From: Bacteroidales bacterium UBA4772
GTDB taxonomy: Bacteria; Bacteroidota; Bacteroidia; Bacteroidales; VadinHA17
Direction: 5' to 3'
Assembly: GCA_002403305.1 (NCBI GenBank)
Contig: DHHM01000001.1
Span: 169,392-233,391, forward strand
Length of the DNA: 64,000 bases
This document shows, piece after piece, positions 53,663 to 63,706 of this stretch. A model generated the notes under the pieces. The model saw nothing but the letters and a program-made list of their open reading frames with translations, was not told where the DNA came from and did no database searches. Numbering within the stretch: the stretch's first letter is position 1; each line of letters starts with the position of its first letter. The position numbers were made by a program, and so were the translations under genes.

Positions 53663-55378
53663 ATGATTAAACGAAATTTACTCTTTGTTGTTGCTTTAAC
53701 AATTGCAAACCTGGTTGGTTCTCAGGTATCTGACAGAGATCTCTTTGTCAGCCCCCTGGGCGACGCCCCCTCCCTATCCGCCAGCTTCGCCGAGCTGAGA
53801 AGCGATCACTTTCATTCCGGCATCGATTACAGGACAGGTGGGGTGACAGGTAAGGATGTCATGGCCGTAGATGCAGGTTACGTCTACAGGATAGCTGTCA
53901 GCCCGGGCGGCTTCGGCAAGGCCCTCTATGTCAGACACCCTTCCGGCTACTCGTCGGTCTATGCACATCTGCGAAGCTTTCGCCCTGACATCGAGGCGTA
54001 TGTTGAGAACAGACAGTACGAGATGAAAAGCTTTGCGGTCTCTCTCTACCCGCAGCGAAACCAGTTCCGTGTTGAGCGTGGCGAGGTGATAGCCTGGTCA
54101 GGCAATACGGGTGGCTCCTCGGGCCCTCACCTTCATTTTGAGCTGCGCGACTCAGCAACCGAGGAGCCGGTCAACCCGCTGGACTTTGACTTCGGCGTCA
54201 GCGACAGCAAAAGGCCGGTGATAGATAAGGTGATACTCTACCCTCTCTCCCGAAGCTCAACGGTGAATGGCCGGAATGCCAGCCTCACACTTAAAACGGT
54301 GCCGGTTGACGGATCATACGGCATCGCCTCTTCTGACCTGCCCGTCATCGCAGGAGAGACAGGAGTGGGCATTAAGTGCTGGGACATTTTTGACAACAGC
54401 CCCAACAGGTGCGGGATATACTCCTTAGAGATGCTGGCTGACGGACTGAAGGTCTACAGCTTCACTGCCGACAGATTCTCATACAGCGAATCAAGATATA
54501 TCAACAGCCATATCGACTACGCTGCCAAAGCCTCAGTAAACGAATACATACACAGGCTGTTCATACAGCCGGGTAACAGGCTCTCGATGTATGACGGCCA
54601 TGTCAACAGAGGCATCCTTAGCTTCGGCGACGACCGCGACCATGATATCCGGATTATAGTGACGGACGCCTCAGGCAACAGGTCATGGGTGGCATTCAGG
54701 CTCAGGTCCCTGCCGAAGCCTCTCATCCCTACTGCTCCGGCAGAGTGCAGCAAAATACTGCCATACGGAAAGGCGTCCGACTTCACCGCTGACGGCATAA
54801 GGATACATTTCCCGGCAGGAGCATTCTATGATACCCTCTTCTTAATATACAATATGCGCAACGGCAGCCGGGACCTGCTCTCTCCCGTCCATTCCGTCCA
54901 CAATGAGACCGTGCCGGTACACGACAGATACAGGCTCTCTGTCAGGCCTGACACGCTGATACCCGGCATGGAGGATAAACTGTGCCTGGCGATAGTCGAC
55001 AGCAAGGGTAAACCCTCATACTCGGGAGGCAGGTTCAGTTACGGTTACGTGACCGGTGATGTCAACAGGCTGGGTGATTATGCCGTTGCCGTAGATACAG
55101 TATCGCCGGTGATAAAACCCTCTTTTGCGAAAGGTGCAAATCTCACAGGCAAACGGCTCTTCACAGTAACCATCACTGATGAGTTCTCCGGCATCGGAAG
55201 CTATGAGACCATGATCGACGGCCAGTGGTTTCTTGCCGAATACGATGCCAAGAACAACCTGCTCATCTACAGACCCACCTCTGTGAGATTGAATCAAAAC
55301 GCTCATCACACCATGGAACTGACGGTTACCGACAACCGCGGTAACAGCACGGTGCTGAAGAGTGAATTCAGATGGTAG
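53663..55378 (+). CDS. M23-family (LytM-like) peptidase with long C-terminal region
   Basis: A 571-residue exported protein. Signal peptide 1-20 (ends GSQ). The M23 domain (about 25-180) is complete: HFHSGIDYRTG (His...Asp), YAHL, and GPHLHFELRD (HxH). The remaining ~390 residues are beta-rich, resembling stacked Ig-like domains (DEFSGIGSYETMIDGQWFL near the end). Such enzymes cut peptide crosslinks in peptidoglycan. Homologues with this tail are common in this phylum. Confidence 0.9.
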   Translation: MIKRNLLFVVALTIANLVGSQVSDRDLFVSPLGDAPSLSASFAELRSDHFHSGIDYRTGGVTGKDVMAVDAGYVYRIAVSPGGFGKALYVRHPSGYSSVYAHLRSFRPDIEAYVENRQYEMKSFAVSLYPQRNQFRVERGEVIAWSGNTGGSSGPHLHFELRDSATEEPVNPLDFDFGVSDSKRPVIDKVILYPLSRSSTVNGRNASLTLKTVPVDGSYGIASSDLPVIAGETGVGIKCWDIFDNSPNRCGIYSLEMLADGLKVYSFTADRFSYSESRYINSHIDYAAKASVNEYIHRLFIQPGNRLSMYDGHVNRGILSFGDDRDHDIRIIVTDASGNRSWVAFRLRSLPKPLIPTAPAECSKILPYGKASDFTADGIRIHFPAGAFYDTLFLIYNMRNGSRDLLSPVHSVHNETVPVHDRYRLSVRPDTLIPGMEDKLCLAIVDSKGKPSYSGGRFSYGYVTGDVNRLGDYAVAVDTVSPVIKPSFAKGANLTGKRLFTVTITDEFSGIGSYETMIDGQWFLAEYDAKNNLLIYRPTSVRLNQNAHHTMELTVTDNRGNSTVLKSEFRW

Positions 55379-55547
55379 CATAAGCATTCAGAGGAACTTC
55401 GTCCGGAAACTGTCTTTCAGATCTGTTGTTCAGAACAGGGCTGCTAATACCCGGGCAGCGGCAACATATAATCCCGCATCATGAAAGTACCCCTCCCCCT
55501 GTAGCTGAGAAGGTATCACGTATTAAATATCTGGTGTAAGCTCGCTC

Positions 55548-56450
55548 TCAGAACAGCTTCTCAGGGTAGAGCCCCTCATCAACCATTTTCCTGATGCTAT
55601 CCACCACAAAGGGCTTGTCTTCCCTGTAGGTGACACCGAACCAGTGGCTGTCGCTCCTCAGTATCTGGATGGTTATCTCACCCTTCTTGACGAATTTATC
55701 GAGCGACGTCGGTATGTCAAGCTCGGCCTTTGGGTCGGTAATCCTCTCGTCCAGGAAGTTGCTGAATTCCATGTTAAGGTATTTGTAAACCGAGGGTTTG
55801 AACCCGAACAGGTTCATTGACACTATCTCGTCACCGGTGTACTGCCTGATGTTTCCCTCCGCATCCGGAGCGAAGACGCCGTCAGGCCTCTTCTCTATAC
55901 CCCGTGTCTCCACCATGTTCTGAAGGAAGCCTTCTTCGCTTACCTTGCATATGCCCCTGTTGACATGACCGTGATCAGAAAGGGTGTTACCCAGCCGGTA
56001 GCCCACGATGCAGAAATTGGTGTCGTCCTTGTCCTCTGTCAGGAATTTGTAAAGCACCCTGAAGGCATCATAACCGTAATAGTCATCGGCATTGATAACC
56101 CCAAAAGGTTCATGTATCTTCGGTTCAGTGACCAGGATGGCGTGGCTGGTGCCCCAGGGTTTCTGACGATCCCCGGGAACCTTGTAGCCGGCCGGAAGAT
56201 TTCCCAGCTCCTGAAAGACATAATCTATCTCGATCACATCCCTGAGCCTCTGTACAAATGTCTCCTGGAATTGCTCCTCAATATCGCGGCGAATCACGAA
56301 GACAACCTTGCCGAAACCGGCCCTTTTGGCGTCGTAAATTGAATAATCAATGATCGTTTCGCCCGAGGGACCGACCTGGTCCAGCTGCTTGTTGCCCCCG
56401 TATCTGCTGCCCATACCGGCAGCCAGTACCAATAACGTAGGTTTCATCAC
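55548..56450 (-). CDS. Sugar-nucleotidyltransferase-like protein
   Basis: A 300-residue member of the NTP-transferase family: LVLAAGMGSRYGGNKQLDQV is the nucleotide-binding start (G-x-G-x-R), GETIIDYSIYDAKRAGFGKV follows, and the metal site is INADDYYGYDAF. It probably joins a sugar phosphate to a nucleotide, but a substrate cannot be called. It stands alone; the 169 bp before it (downstream of the M23 gene) and the 157 bp after it hold nothing recognisable. Confidence 0.82.
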   Translation of the reverse strand: MMKPTLLVLAAGMGSRYGGNKQLDQVGPSGETIIDYSIYDAKRAGFGKVVFVIRRDIEEQFQETFVQRLRDVIEIDYVFQELGNLPAGYKVPGDRQKPWGTSHAILVTEPKIHEPFGVINADDYYGYDAFRVLYKFLTEDKDDTNFCIVGYRLGNTLSDHGHVNRGICKVSEEGFLQNMVETRGIEKRPDGVFAPDAEGNIRQYTGDEIVSMNLFGFKPSVYKYLNMEFSNFLDERITDPKAELDIPTSLDKFVKKGEITIQILRSDSHWFGVTYREDKPFVVDSIRKMVDEGLYPEKLF

Positions 56451-56607
56451 ATTAATTTTTTAATTCATAAGGAATGATGCAACACCCATGTTATAAATTC
56501 CATTACTGTTATGTTCTGTGAAAGATGGGTGTTTCAGTTTTTTTAATCTTTTAGGTCACACAATATTATCTAAATAATATGTACTTTCAAAGCCTTGATC
56601 TGAAGAT

Positions 56608-57360
56608 TTGTCTTTTCTGGTGGAAATATGCGTCGACTCCGTAGAGTCAGCAATTGTTGCCGAAGCTGCCGGGGCAGGCAGAATAGAGCTTTGCTCAGCC
56701 CTGGCCGAAGGCGGTGTCACTCCCGGTGCCGGACTGATTGAAGCTGTCCGTAGCAACACCTCAATCAGGATGCATGTGCTGATTAGGCCCAGGGGCGGCG
56801 ATTTTCTCTACAGCGACAGAGATTTAGGTGTCATGCGGCGCGATATCGACACTGCCGGAGAGAAGGGTGCAGAGGGTATCGTGACCGGCATCCTGATGCG
56901 CGACGGTACCGTGGATGTGGAGCGCACTGCACTCCTGGTCAATTATGCTGCCCCTATGAGCGTCACTTTTCACAGGGCCTTTGACATGTGCCGTGACCCA
57001 TTTACAGCACTGGAAGATATTATCTCGACGGGCGCTGACAGGATACTTACCTCCGGACAGGCAAAGACAGCCATAGAGGGAAGCCGGCTGATAGGAAAAC
57101 TGCGCGAGGCCTCACACGGCAGGATCATGATTATGCCCGGGGGAGGAATCGACGAATACAACATTGCATTACTGGCAGCCACTACCGGAGCATCGGAATA
57201 CCACCTGTCGGGCAGGCGCCAGAGAGAAAGCCTGATGACCTTCCGGAGAAAAGGAATCTTCATGGGCGACCCCCGCCTGCAGTCAGAGTATATAATCAAA
57301 ACAGCCGATGAAGAGAGGATCAGGACAGTAATTATGCTTCTCAGGGGTGTTGTTTTTTAA
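56608..57360 (+). CDS. cutC: CutC-family protein
   Basis: A 250-residue TIM-barrel CutC: EICVDSVESAIVAEAAGAGR near the start, RMHVLIRPRGGDFLYSD, VTFHRAFDMCRDP, RILTSGQ and IMPGGGI. Historically called copper homeostasis protein; the molecular role is uncertain. There is no ATG near the beginning; TTG at 56608 or GTG at 56620 must be used. Confidence 0.92.
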   Translation: MSFLVEICVDSVESAIVAEAAGAGRIELCSALAEGGVTPGAGLIEAVRSNTSIRMHVLIRPRGGDFLYSDRDLGVMRRDIDTAGEKGAEGIVTGILMRDGTVDVERTALLVNYAAPMSVTFHRAFDMCRDPFTALEDIISTGADRILTSGQAKTAIEGSRLIGKLREASHGRIMIMPGGGIDEYNIALLAATTGASEYHLSGRRQRESLMTFRRKGIFMGDPRLQSEYIIKTADEERIRTVIMLLRGVVF

Positions 57361-57460
57361 TTAAAGATATTATTTTTGATGCCTGTCACCTCGCTCCGGC
57401 GAATAACCCGGAATTGTAAATATTTATTGACCAACTAGTTAAATTAATATTTTTATAATT

Positions 57461-59176
57461 ATGAAAAGGATCACCGCTATGATGATGAGCCTGCTTATGC
57501 TTCTGATGCTGACATCGGAGAATGGCACGGCCTGTACCAATTTTCTTATTACAAAAGGGGCCTCAAAGGATGGATCTACTATGATCACCTACTCCGCTGA
57601 CTCCCACGTTCTCTATGGAGAACTCTACTTCTGGCCGGCCATGAAGTACAGGCCCGGCACCATGGTCGATGTATACGAGTGGGATACGGGCAAATTCCTG
57701 GGCACCATAGAGCAGGCTCCTGAAACCTGGTCTGTTGTGGGTAACATCAACCAGCACCAGGTTGCCATAGGTGAGACAACTTACGGCGGCCGCAGTGAGC
57801 TTCACAATCCCGACGGCATTATCGACTACGGAAGTCTTATATACCTGGCTCTCCAGCGCTCGAAAAGCGCCCGTGAAGCAATCCGCAACATGGTTCTGCT
57901 CACTGAGAAATACGGCTACTGCAGCTCCGGAGAATCATTTTCGATCTCCGATCCGAATGAGGTATGGATTATGGACCTGATAGGCAAAGGCCCCGGCAAA
58001 AAGGGTATGGCCTTTGTTGCACGCATGATTCCTGACGGATACATCTCTGGCCACGCCAACCAGGCAAGGATAACCACCTTCCCGCTGGCAAACGGCACCA
58101 CATCCATTACTGTCGGTGATATTGACAAGATATCAGACCCGGCTGTTGAGACCGTCTATGCAGGTGACATGATTGACCTGGCTCGCGAATTTGGATGGTA
58201 TAGCGGCACCGATGCCAACTTCAGCTTCAGCGACGTATTTGCACCGGTGGATTTCAGTGGAGCCCGCTTCTGCGAGGCCAGGGTATGGGCTGCCTTCAAC
58301 AGGGTCAACGGCTCTATGGGCGAGTATGTCGACTATGCCATGGGGCACGACCTCAGCCGCCGGATGCCGCTATGGATCAAGCCTGACAGGAAGCTCAGCG
58401 TTGAGGATGTGATGGGGCTCATGCGCGATTATTACCAGAATACACCCATGGATATGACCAAAGATGTCGGGGCAGGACCATACCTCAGCACCGTCAGATG
58501 GAGACCGATGACCTGGAGCGTTGACGGAAAAAACTACCTCCATGAGAGAGCCACCTCAACTCAGCAGACAGGATTTTCATTCGTCGCACAGTCGCGCAGC
58601 TGGCTGCCTGACCCCGTTGGCGGAATCATATGGTTCGGCGTTGATGACACCTACTATACCGTCTATACCCCGATGTACTGCGGCATGACCGAGATCCCTC
58701 ACTCATTTGCAGTAGGTAACGGCAATATCATGACCTATAGCGACGACGCAGCCTTCTGGGTCTTCAACGAAGTCACCAACTTCGTTTACAGTCGCGCCAG
58801 CGTCATGACTCCCGACCTGCAGGCAAAACAGAAGGAGCTGGAACAGAAATATATCACTGAAACAGCAGAGATCGACAGGCAGGCTGCAGAGCTGTTCAAA
58901 AGCACCTCAAGATCAGCCGCAAAAAAGGGAACCGAACTGATAACAAAATACTCTGTCGATGCGGGAAACAATACGGTGAAAGAGTGGAGAGAGCTCTATA
59001 AGCACCTGTTCACCAAATATATGGATGGTAATATCAAGACAAAAAGAGAACTTAAGGAGGGCTATAAATATATAACCCCGGAGGTAAAGCAGCCCGGTTA
59101 TCCCCAGGAGTGGTACATGAGAGTAGTCCTCGACGCGGGAGAGAAGCTCAGGATGCCGGACGGTGGCGGTCACTGA
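57461..59176 (+). CDS. C69-family dipeptidase (PepD-like)
   Basis: A 571-residue exported N-terminal-nucleophile hydrolase. The signal peptide ends just before Cys25 (GTACTNFLITKGASKDGSTM), which becomes the catalytic N-terminus after cleavage. TYSADSH and SIVGN-like strands follow; EVWIMDLIGKGPGKKGMAFV and the ARVWAAFNRVNGSMGEYVDY segment belong to the family. It splits dipeptides, probably in the periplasm. The last ~100 residues form a helical tail. A stand-alone gene. Confidence 0.9.
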   Translation: MKRITAMMMSLLMLLMLTSENGTACTNFLITKGASKDGSTMITYSADSHVLYGELYFWPAMKYRPGTMVDVYEWDTGKFLGTIEQAPETWSVVGNINQHQVAIGETTYGGRSELHNPDGIIDYGSLIYLALQRSKSAREAIRNMVLLTEKYGYCSSGESFSISDPNEVWIMDLIGKGPGKKGMAFVARMIPDGYISGHANQARITTFPLANGTTSITVGDIDKISDPAVETVYAGDMIDLAREFGWYSGTDANFSFSDVFAPVDFSGARFCEARVWAAFNRVNGSMGEYVDYAMGHDLSRRMPLWIKPDRKLSVEDVMGLMRDYYQNTPMDMTKDVGAGPYLSTVRWRPMTWSVDGKNYLHERATSTQQTGFSFVAQSRSWLPDPVGGIIWFGVDDTYYTVYTPMYCGMTEIPHSFAVGNGNIMTYSDDAAFWVFNEVTNFVYSRASVMTPDLQAKQKELEQKYITETAEIDRQAAELFKSTSRSAAKKGTELITKYSVDAGNNTVKEWRELYKHLFTKYMDGNIKTKRELKEGYKYITPEVKQPGYPQEWYMRVVLDAGEKLRMPDGGGH

Positions 59177-59198
59177 TCTGTTTTATCCGCAATTTTAT

Positions 59199-59231
59199 TT
59201 TGCAGATAATAAAATTTATTTTGTACCTTTG
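59199..59231 (+). promoter_or_regulatory. Consensus promoter of rplS (TTTG-N21-TACCTTTG)
   Basis: TTTG at 59199-59202, 21 nt, TACCTTTG at 59224-59231, 43 nt before the rplS ATG. Confidence 0.75.
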
Positions 59232-59274
59232 CGACCTGTTTTAAAAGAGTAGAGATCATAAATTTATTTTCGCA

Positions 59275-59625
59275 ATGGACTTAATGAAAGTAGTTGAGAA
59301 GGAGTACGCCAGCAGCAATGAGTTTCCCAAATTCAAGGCCGGAGACACTGTTACGGTGCACTACAAGATAAAGGAAGGCAACAAGGAGAGGGTACAGCAG
59401 TACCGCGGAGTGGTCATTCAGAGATCAGGAGGAGCCGGACTGACGGCTACCTTCACAGTGCGCAAGATGTCAGGAAACATAGGCGTTGAGAGGATCTTCC
59501 CGGTAGCCTCACCCTTCATTGACAAGATAGAAGTGAACAAATACGGCAAGGTGCGCAGGGCACGCATCTTCTACCTCAGAAATCTCACTGGCAAGAAGGC
59601 CCGCATAAAGGAAAAAATCTTCTAG
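59275..59625 (+). CDS. rplS: 50S ribosomal protein L19
   Basis: A 116-residue L19: KFKAGDTVTVHYKIKEGNKE, RVQQYRGVVIQRSGGAG, TFTVRKMSGNIGVERIFPVA and VRRARIFYLRNLTGKKARIK. Single-gene transcript with its own promoter and terminator. Confidence 0.98.
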   Translation: MDLMKVVEKEYASSNEFPKFKAGDTVTVHYKIKEGNKERVQQYRGVVIQRSGGAGLTATFTVRKMSGNIGVERIFPVASPFIDKIEVNKYGKVRRARIFYLRNLTGKKARIKEKIF

Positions 59626-59644
59626 CCGTCAAAGTTACAAACGG

Positions 59645-59678
59645 GAGGGTGTCTCATCAGAGGCACCCTCTCTTTTTG
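59645..59678. terminator. rplS terminator
   Basis: GAGGGTGTCTC (59645-59655), ATCA loop, GAGGCACCCTC (59660-59670): an 11-bp stem with one G-T pair, followed by TCTCTTTTT. It also lies just past the stop of the convergent AsmA gene and may act on both strands. Confidence 0.85.
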
Positions 59679-59680
59679 CA

Positions 59681-62491
59681 TCACTGCTCCAGCAGCTCGT
59701 CAGCCTTCGCCCGGGCCTCGGCAAGGATCTGGCCTGCCCTCCTGTCTGCCTCCGTTACGAGCTGTGTAGCACGTTTGTCTGCCTCCCTGTTGAGAGCTTC
59801 CGCAGCCTTCCTCGCAGCCATAAGTGCAATGGGGCCCTTTGACTCTGCCTCACTGACCAGCTTTTTACCCTGGAGGTCAGCCTCTGAGCGTATGACCTTC
59901 GCCGACTTTTCCGCTTCATCACGGACCATCTGTGCCTTCTCCGCGGCCTCCTTAAGGATCCTGTCAGCCTGCTCCCTGGCGGCCTCGTTAACCTTCTCAG
60001 TCACCTCCTCCTTCACCGCGGCGGTGACAGGACTGACTCCCCCCTGGCCGCCGGTGCCGCCGGCAAACACCGGCGTAATGACCGGTTTGGTGAAAGTACC
60101 TCCTATCTTCAGGTTAACCTTTATGATCTCCGGCGGTGTGATATTCAGTCCTAACGCCGCAACCTGGGAGGAAAACGCTCCCATCAGTGCTGCTGCAGAC
60201 TCACCCAGCTCTGCCCTGGGTATCTCAGTCTTTACCAAATAATTAATTGTGCGGTCAAGGCCCTGATCACCCGAGACATTGAGTTTTATGTTTCCGAGTT
60301 TGGTGTCAAAAGGCTTGACGAAAAGCCTGCCATCATTAATTATAAACGTTGCCTTTAAGTCTTTAACAACGTTTGTATAAGCCTGATTCAACTTCAGTAC
60401 GCTCTTCATTATGTCAAAGGATTTTGATTCCAGTATCTGCACCGACTCCGAACTGACCTCTCCATGCCCTGAGATCGTACTTATGACCGGCATCATACTG
60501 CTGTTGAGCAGACTTCTGAAATCCATCTTCACGCTCACGCTGCCACCCAGTCCTGCCGCTGCCGGGACAAGTTGCTGAACGGTGTTGAATGCATCAAACG
60601 CCTGCCTGATATTCACGGCACTGACAAGCATTGCCGCATTAACAAGGGGCTTGACGGTATCGCGCGTATCATATGAGGCATTCATCATGAGTGATCCCCC
60701 CAGCGCCTTCATACCGGTTTCATTTAAGGCAAGGACACCGTCGCGGACAACAATTTTACCCTTCACGTCATCGGCTGAGAGCTTGCCATAGGCCAGCCTG
60801 TCGATGGCGGCATCAAAGGCAAAATCAATGTTTTCAGGAATATGTATAACATCGAGTGCAGTGGTATCGTTTTCAGTGGTGTCTGACAGCATGATATCGA
60901 GGATCTCATTCAGGTCAACCATCTTTGATCTGAGCGACAGATTGCCCTTTATGGTACCGTCGGAAAAGAGATATGGGATATAGTTTTCGAGCCTGCCCGC
61001 AAGGGTAAAGTCGCTCTTCTCTCCCATCGTCGCCGCCAGTCCGGTAAGCTCAGCATAGGCCGGATTGAATTTAAATCCTGCGTCACTGATCTTCAGCGAC
61101 GGCATGCCGGCCATTGTCACAGCCATGCCAGATATCTTCATGTCTCCTGCAGCCTGGAACTGATCGTACATTTTGTTCTCAAGCATTGACATCCGGCCGG
61201 CAATATCCAGGTAGACGTCAACCAGGCCGTTCATGGTTATGCTGTCAAGAGGGACAGCCTGCTGCAGCTTTGCCAGGTCAATCTTTCCCCTGGCGGAAGC
61301 CTCTACAAACGGGTCACTCAGCGGTGTGGCCAGCCTCAGTGTCATGTCGAAGGGATTTCCGGCAAGCTCAAAGTGGAAACGGCTGATTTCTGTTACACTG
61401 TTGTCCATCTCGTTCCCGTCAGTCTGAACCTTACCGTTAATAAATATGGACGTTATCTTCTCGGGAAGATCCGGATAGCTTATCACACCATCACTCACCT
61501 CCAGTATGGCTGTTATGTCAGGCAGGGTACTGTCGGCAGAGTTGTATCTGCCCTTTACTGCGCCTTCAAGGGCAAATGTTCCCGTAGCCTTAAGTCCCTC
61601 AAAATCCTTCATGTACAAAGCCGGCACCAGTGAGAGCAAAGATTTGAATGATGTCTCCGGGGCATTAAACACCAGATCAAGATTAATATCATCACCCGGC
61701 ATGGCAGCCGTACCGGAGAAATTCAGGGAAATATTATTGATTATAAGAACATTTTTCCTCATTGTGAACCTCATCGAGTCGAGCAGGGCATCTATACCTG
61801 CCTTGAATTCCAGGGTGGCATCCGTCAGCCAGGGGATCTTGTCCATTACCAGGTCTACATTTCCTGCCACCATATAAAGATCAAGTTCTGTCTGCGATCC
61901 TGCCATGTTTCCGGAGAGATTGAAATCGAGATCCTCCATCGCTGCTGACATATCCGATTCCTTGTCAGTGTAGCGGAGCAGGCCGTCATTGACTGTAAAC
62001 CTGCGGAGACTCATCTTAAGGCCGGATGCTCCGGGTTCTCCCGCACGCTCAGGACGCTGTATATCCTCCATCGGCATCTCCTGATCCTTCATTATATCCC
62101 AGTTCGCCTGCCCGTCACTGTTAACAATTGCATTGACATGTGGCTGGTCAATGATGACCGATTTGATCTCATATCCCTTATCGCCGAAGAGGCTCTTCAG
62201 GTTAATTATGATCGCCAGTGATTTCACTGCGGCGAGGGTGTCGCCATCGAATTCTCCTATTCCCATAACGCTGAGGTCATTCATTGAGAATGAGGCGTTG
62301 GGAAAAGTCCGGAAAATGCTCAACTTATATGCCTTGAAAGAGATTACAGCATCTACCTTGCTGTTTATTGCAATTTCGACCTTTTCCTTTATCCTGTCAC
62401 TGAAAAATGTCGGAATGATCAGGCCGGCGACAAGTATCAGAACAATCAGCGAGGCAATTATGATCCCCGATATCTTTAGACTCCTTTTCAT
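59681..62491 (-). CDS. AsmA-family protein with an unusual C-terminal coiled-coil tail
   Basis: A 936-residue protein from ATG 62491. One N-terminal membrane helix (ISGIIIASLIVLILVAGLII) anchors a long periplasmic region of repeated beta-strands typical of AsmA/lipid-transport bridge proteins (KLSIFRTFPNASFSMNDLSV, YEIKSVIIDQPHVNAIVN). AsmA proteins are thought to move or organise lipids between membranes. The last ~100 residues differ: an Ala/Glu/Lys-rich 11-residue-like repeat (EEAAEKAQMVRDEAEKSAKV ... ADRRAGQILAEARAKADELL) that should form a long amphipathic helix. The Crp-type gene is 4 bp upstream on the same strand. Confidence 0.88.
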   Translation of the reverse strand: MKRSLKISGIIIASLIVLILVAGLIIPTFFSDRIKEKVEIAINSKVDAVISFKAYKLSIFRTFPNASFSMNDLSVMGIGEFDGDTLAAVKSLAIIINLKSLFGDKGYEIKSVIIDQPHVNAIVNSDGQANWDIMKDQEMPMEDIQRPERAGEPGASGLKMSLRRFTVNDGLLRYTDKESDMSAAMEDLDFNLSGNMAGSQTELDLYMVAGNVDLVMDKIPWLTDATLEFKAGIDALLDSMRFTMRKNVLIINNISLNFSGTAAMPGDDINLDLVFNAPETSFKSLLSLVPALYMKDFEGLKATGTFALEGAVKGRYNSADSTLPDITAILEVSDGVISYPDLPEKITSIFINGKVQTDGNEMDNSVTEISRFHFELAGNPFDMTLRLATPLSDPFVEASARGKIDLAKLQQAVPLDSITMNGLVDVYLDIAGRMSMLENKMYDQFQAAGDMKISGMAVTMAGMPSLKISDAGFKFNPAYAELTGLAATMGEKSDFTLAGRLENYIPYLFSDGTIKGNLSLRSKMVDLNEILDIMLSDTTENDTTALDVIHIPENIDFAFDAAIDRLAYGKLSADDVKGKIVVRDGVLALNETGMKALGGSLMMNASYDTRDTVKPLVNAAMLVSAVNIRQAFDAFNTVQQLVPAAAGLGGSVSVKMDFRSLLNSSMMPVISTISGHGEVSSESVQILESKSFDIMKSVLKLNQAYTNVVKDLKATFIINDGRLFVKPFDTKLGNIKLNVSGDQGLDRTINYLVKTEIPRAELGESAAALMGAFSSQVAALGLNITPPEIIKVNLKIGGTFTKPVITPVFAGGTGGQGGVSPVTAAVKEEVTEKVNEAAREQADRILKEAAEKAQMVRDEAEKSAKVIRSEADLQGKKLVSEAESKGPIALMAARKAAEALNREADKRATQLVTEADRRAGQILAEARAKADELLEQ

Positions 62492-62495
62492 GTTT

Positions 62496-63176
62496 TTACC
62501 CTTTTGCACTTATCATTAACAAAGATTCCCTGTTTTTTATGCCAATTTTCTTGCCGGATACAGATATAATTTTATCCTTTTCAAATTCTGCCAGGATGCG
62601 GCTTACGCTCTCCCTTGAAGAATCGATGAGATTCCCGATCTCTTCCTGACTGATGGGAAGGGTAAAAGTGTCAGAATCAAAAATCGGCCCGGACATTTCC
62701 AGTATGACATCGGCAATTTTTCCCCTGAGCTGTTTTTGGGAACGATTTACACATCTGTTGTAGATCTCGAGCTCATTACGACAGATGTCCAGTATAATCT
62801 CATATGAGAAGTCAGGATTTGAGTAGAGCAGATTCCTGAAAGTAGTAATGTCAATAAAACAGGCCTGGACCTTATCGATAGCAGTGATTGAGTACTGGTT
62901 GATCTTGTCTCCGAAGGTGGTAGGCAATCCCAGGTACCCTGGTGCCTTGACGATCCTTACTATCTGGTCTCCGTAAGGGCCTTCAATATGCAACTTGATC
63001 AGCCCGCTCCGGAGATAGACTACATTGGTAGAGAGCATGCCCTGTTTGATGAGAACATCTCCCTTACTGAAGCTTGTAAGAGCGCAGTTAAAGGCGAGCG
63101 CCTCAGTCTCGGAATCCTTAAGCTTCTTTGCTGCCCTGGACTTGACGGAACAGTTTATGCATTCGTTTCTGATCAT
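62496..63176 (-). CDS. Crp/Fnr-family transcriptional regulator
   Basis: A 226-residue regulator: cyclic-nucleotide-binding-like domain (about 30-140, FSKGDVLIKQGMLSTNVVYL) and a C-terminal winged HTH (LPISQEEIGNLIDSSRESVS). The extreme N-terminus has ECINC and another Cys at about residue 31, so an iron-sulfur or redox-sensing role, as in Fnr, is possible. A perfect palindromic site lies 18 bp before its ATG. It is divergent from the DsrE pair and leads into the AsmA gene. Confidence 0.9.
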   Translation of the reverse strand: MIRNECINCSVKSRAAKKLKDSETEALAFNCALTSFSKGDVLIKQGMLSTNVVYLRSGLIKLHIEGPYGDQIVRIVKAPGYLGLPTTFGDKINQYSITAIDKVQACFIDITTFRNLLYSNPDFSYEIILDICRNELEIYNRCVNRSQKQLRGKIADVILEMSGPIFDSDTFTLPISQEEIGNLIDSSRESVSRILAEFEKDKIISVSGKKIGIKNRESLLMISAKG

Positions 63177-63194
63177 GTAATGGAGATTTTAAAG

Positions 63195-63210
63195 TGTGAT
63201 CCAGATCACA
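63195..63210. promoter_or_regulatory. Perfect Crp/Fnr-type palindrome (TGTGATCCAGATCACA)
   Basis: A TGTGA-N6-TCACA site identical in half-sites to the E. coli CRP consensus. It lies between the divergent Crp/Fnr gene and the DsrE genes, so autoregulation and control of both directions are likely. Binding is inferred. Confidence 0.75.
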
Positions 63211-63300
63211 AACTTACATAATCGACCTCACACCCGGAAGTGAAAACCGAAAAAGATTAAAGGCGTTCTTTGGCTGATTATTAAACTGAAGTAAATACCC

Positions 63301-63669
63301 ATGGACAAAACAGACAAAATTGTAGTCATAAGTACTACAGGACCTGAATTTCAGGAAAAAGCCACGTTACCCTTCGTTGTTGCCACAGCAGCACAGACAG
63401 TGGATACGCATGTCGTAATCATTCTGCAGGCATCAGCTGTCCTCCTGGCTAAAAAGGGAATCGCGCAGAATGTAAACTCACCTGGTCTGATGCCATTGAA
63501 GCAGCTTATGGATACATTCCTTGAACTTGGAGGAGATCTCCTGATATGCAATCCCTGCATAAAGGAGAGGCATATCCCCGAAGACGAACTGGTTAAGGGC
63601 GCTAAGCCCATTGCAGCAGGGACGGTAGTGACCGAGGTGCTGTCTGCCAGGGCCGTCCTGACCTACTGA
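63301..63669 (+). CDS. DsrE/F-like protein
   Basis: A 122-residue DsrE-fold protein: KIVVISTTGPEFQEKATLPF, VVIILQASAVLLAKKG, and the loop GGDLLICNPCIKERHI with two cysteines, the first at the usual position for sulfur-carrying members. It may act in sulfur relay; no Dsr or Tus operon is seen. The Crp/Fnr palindrome is 91 bp upstream. Confidence 0.8.
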   Translation: MDKTDKIVVISTTGPEFQEKATLPFVVATAAQTVDTHVVIILQASAVLLAKKGIAQNVNSPGLMPLKQLMDTFLELGGDLLICNPCIKERHIPEDELVKGAKPIAAGTVVTEVLSARAVLTY

Positions 63670-63706
63670 TAAACATGAAAACATATAAATCAAACTATAT
63701 TCTGTG

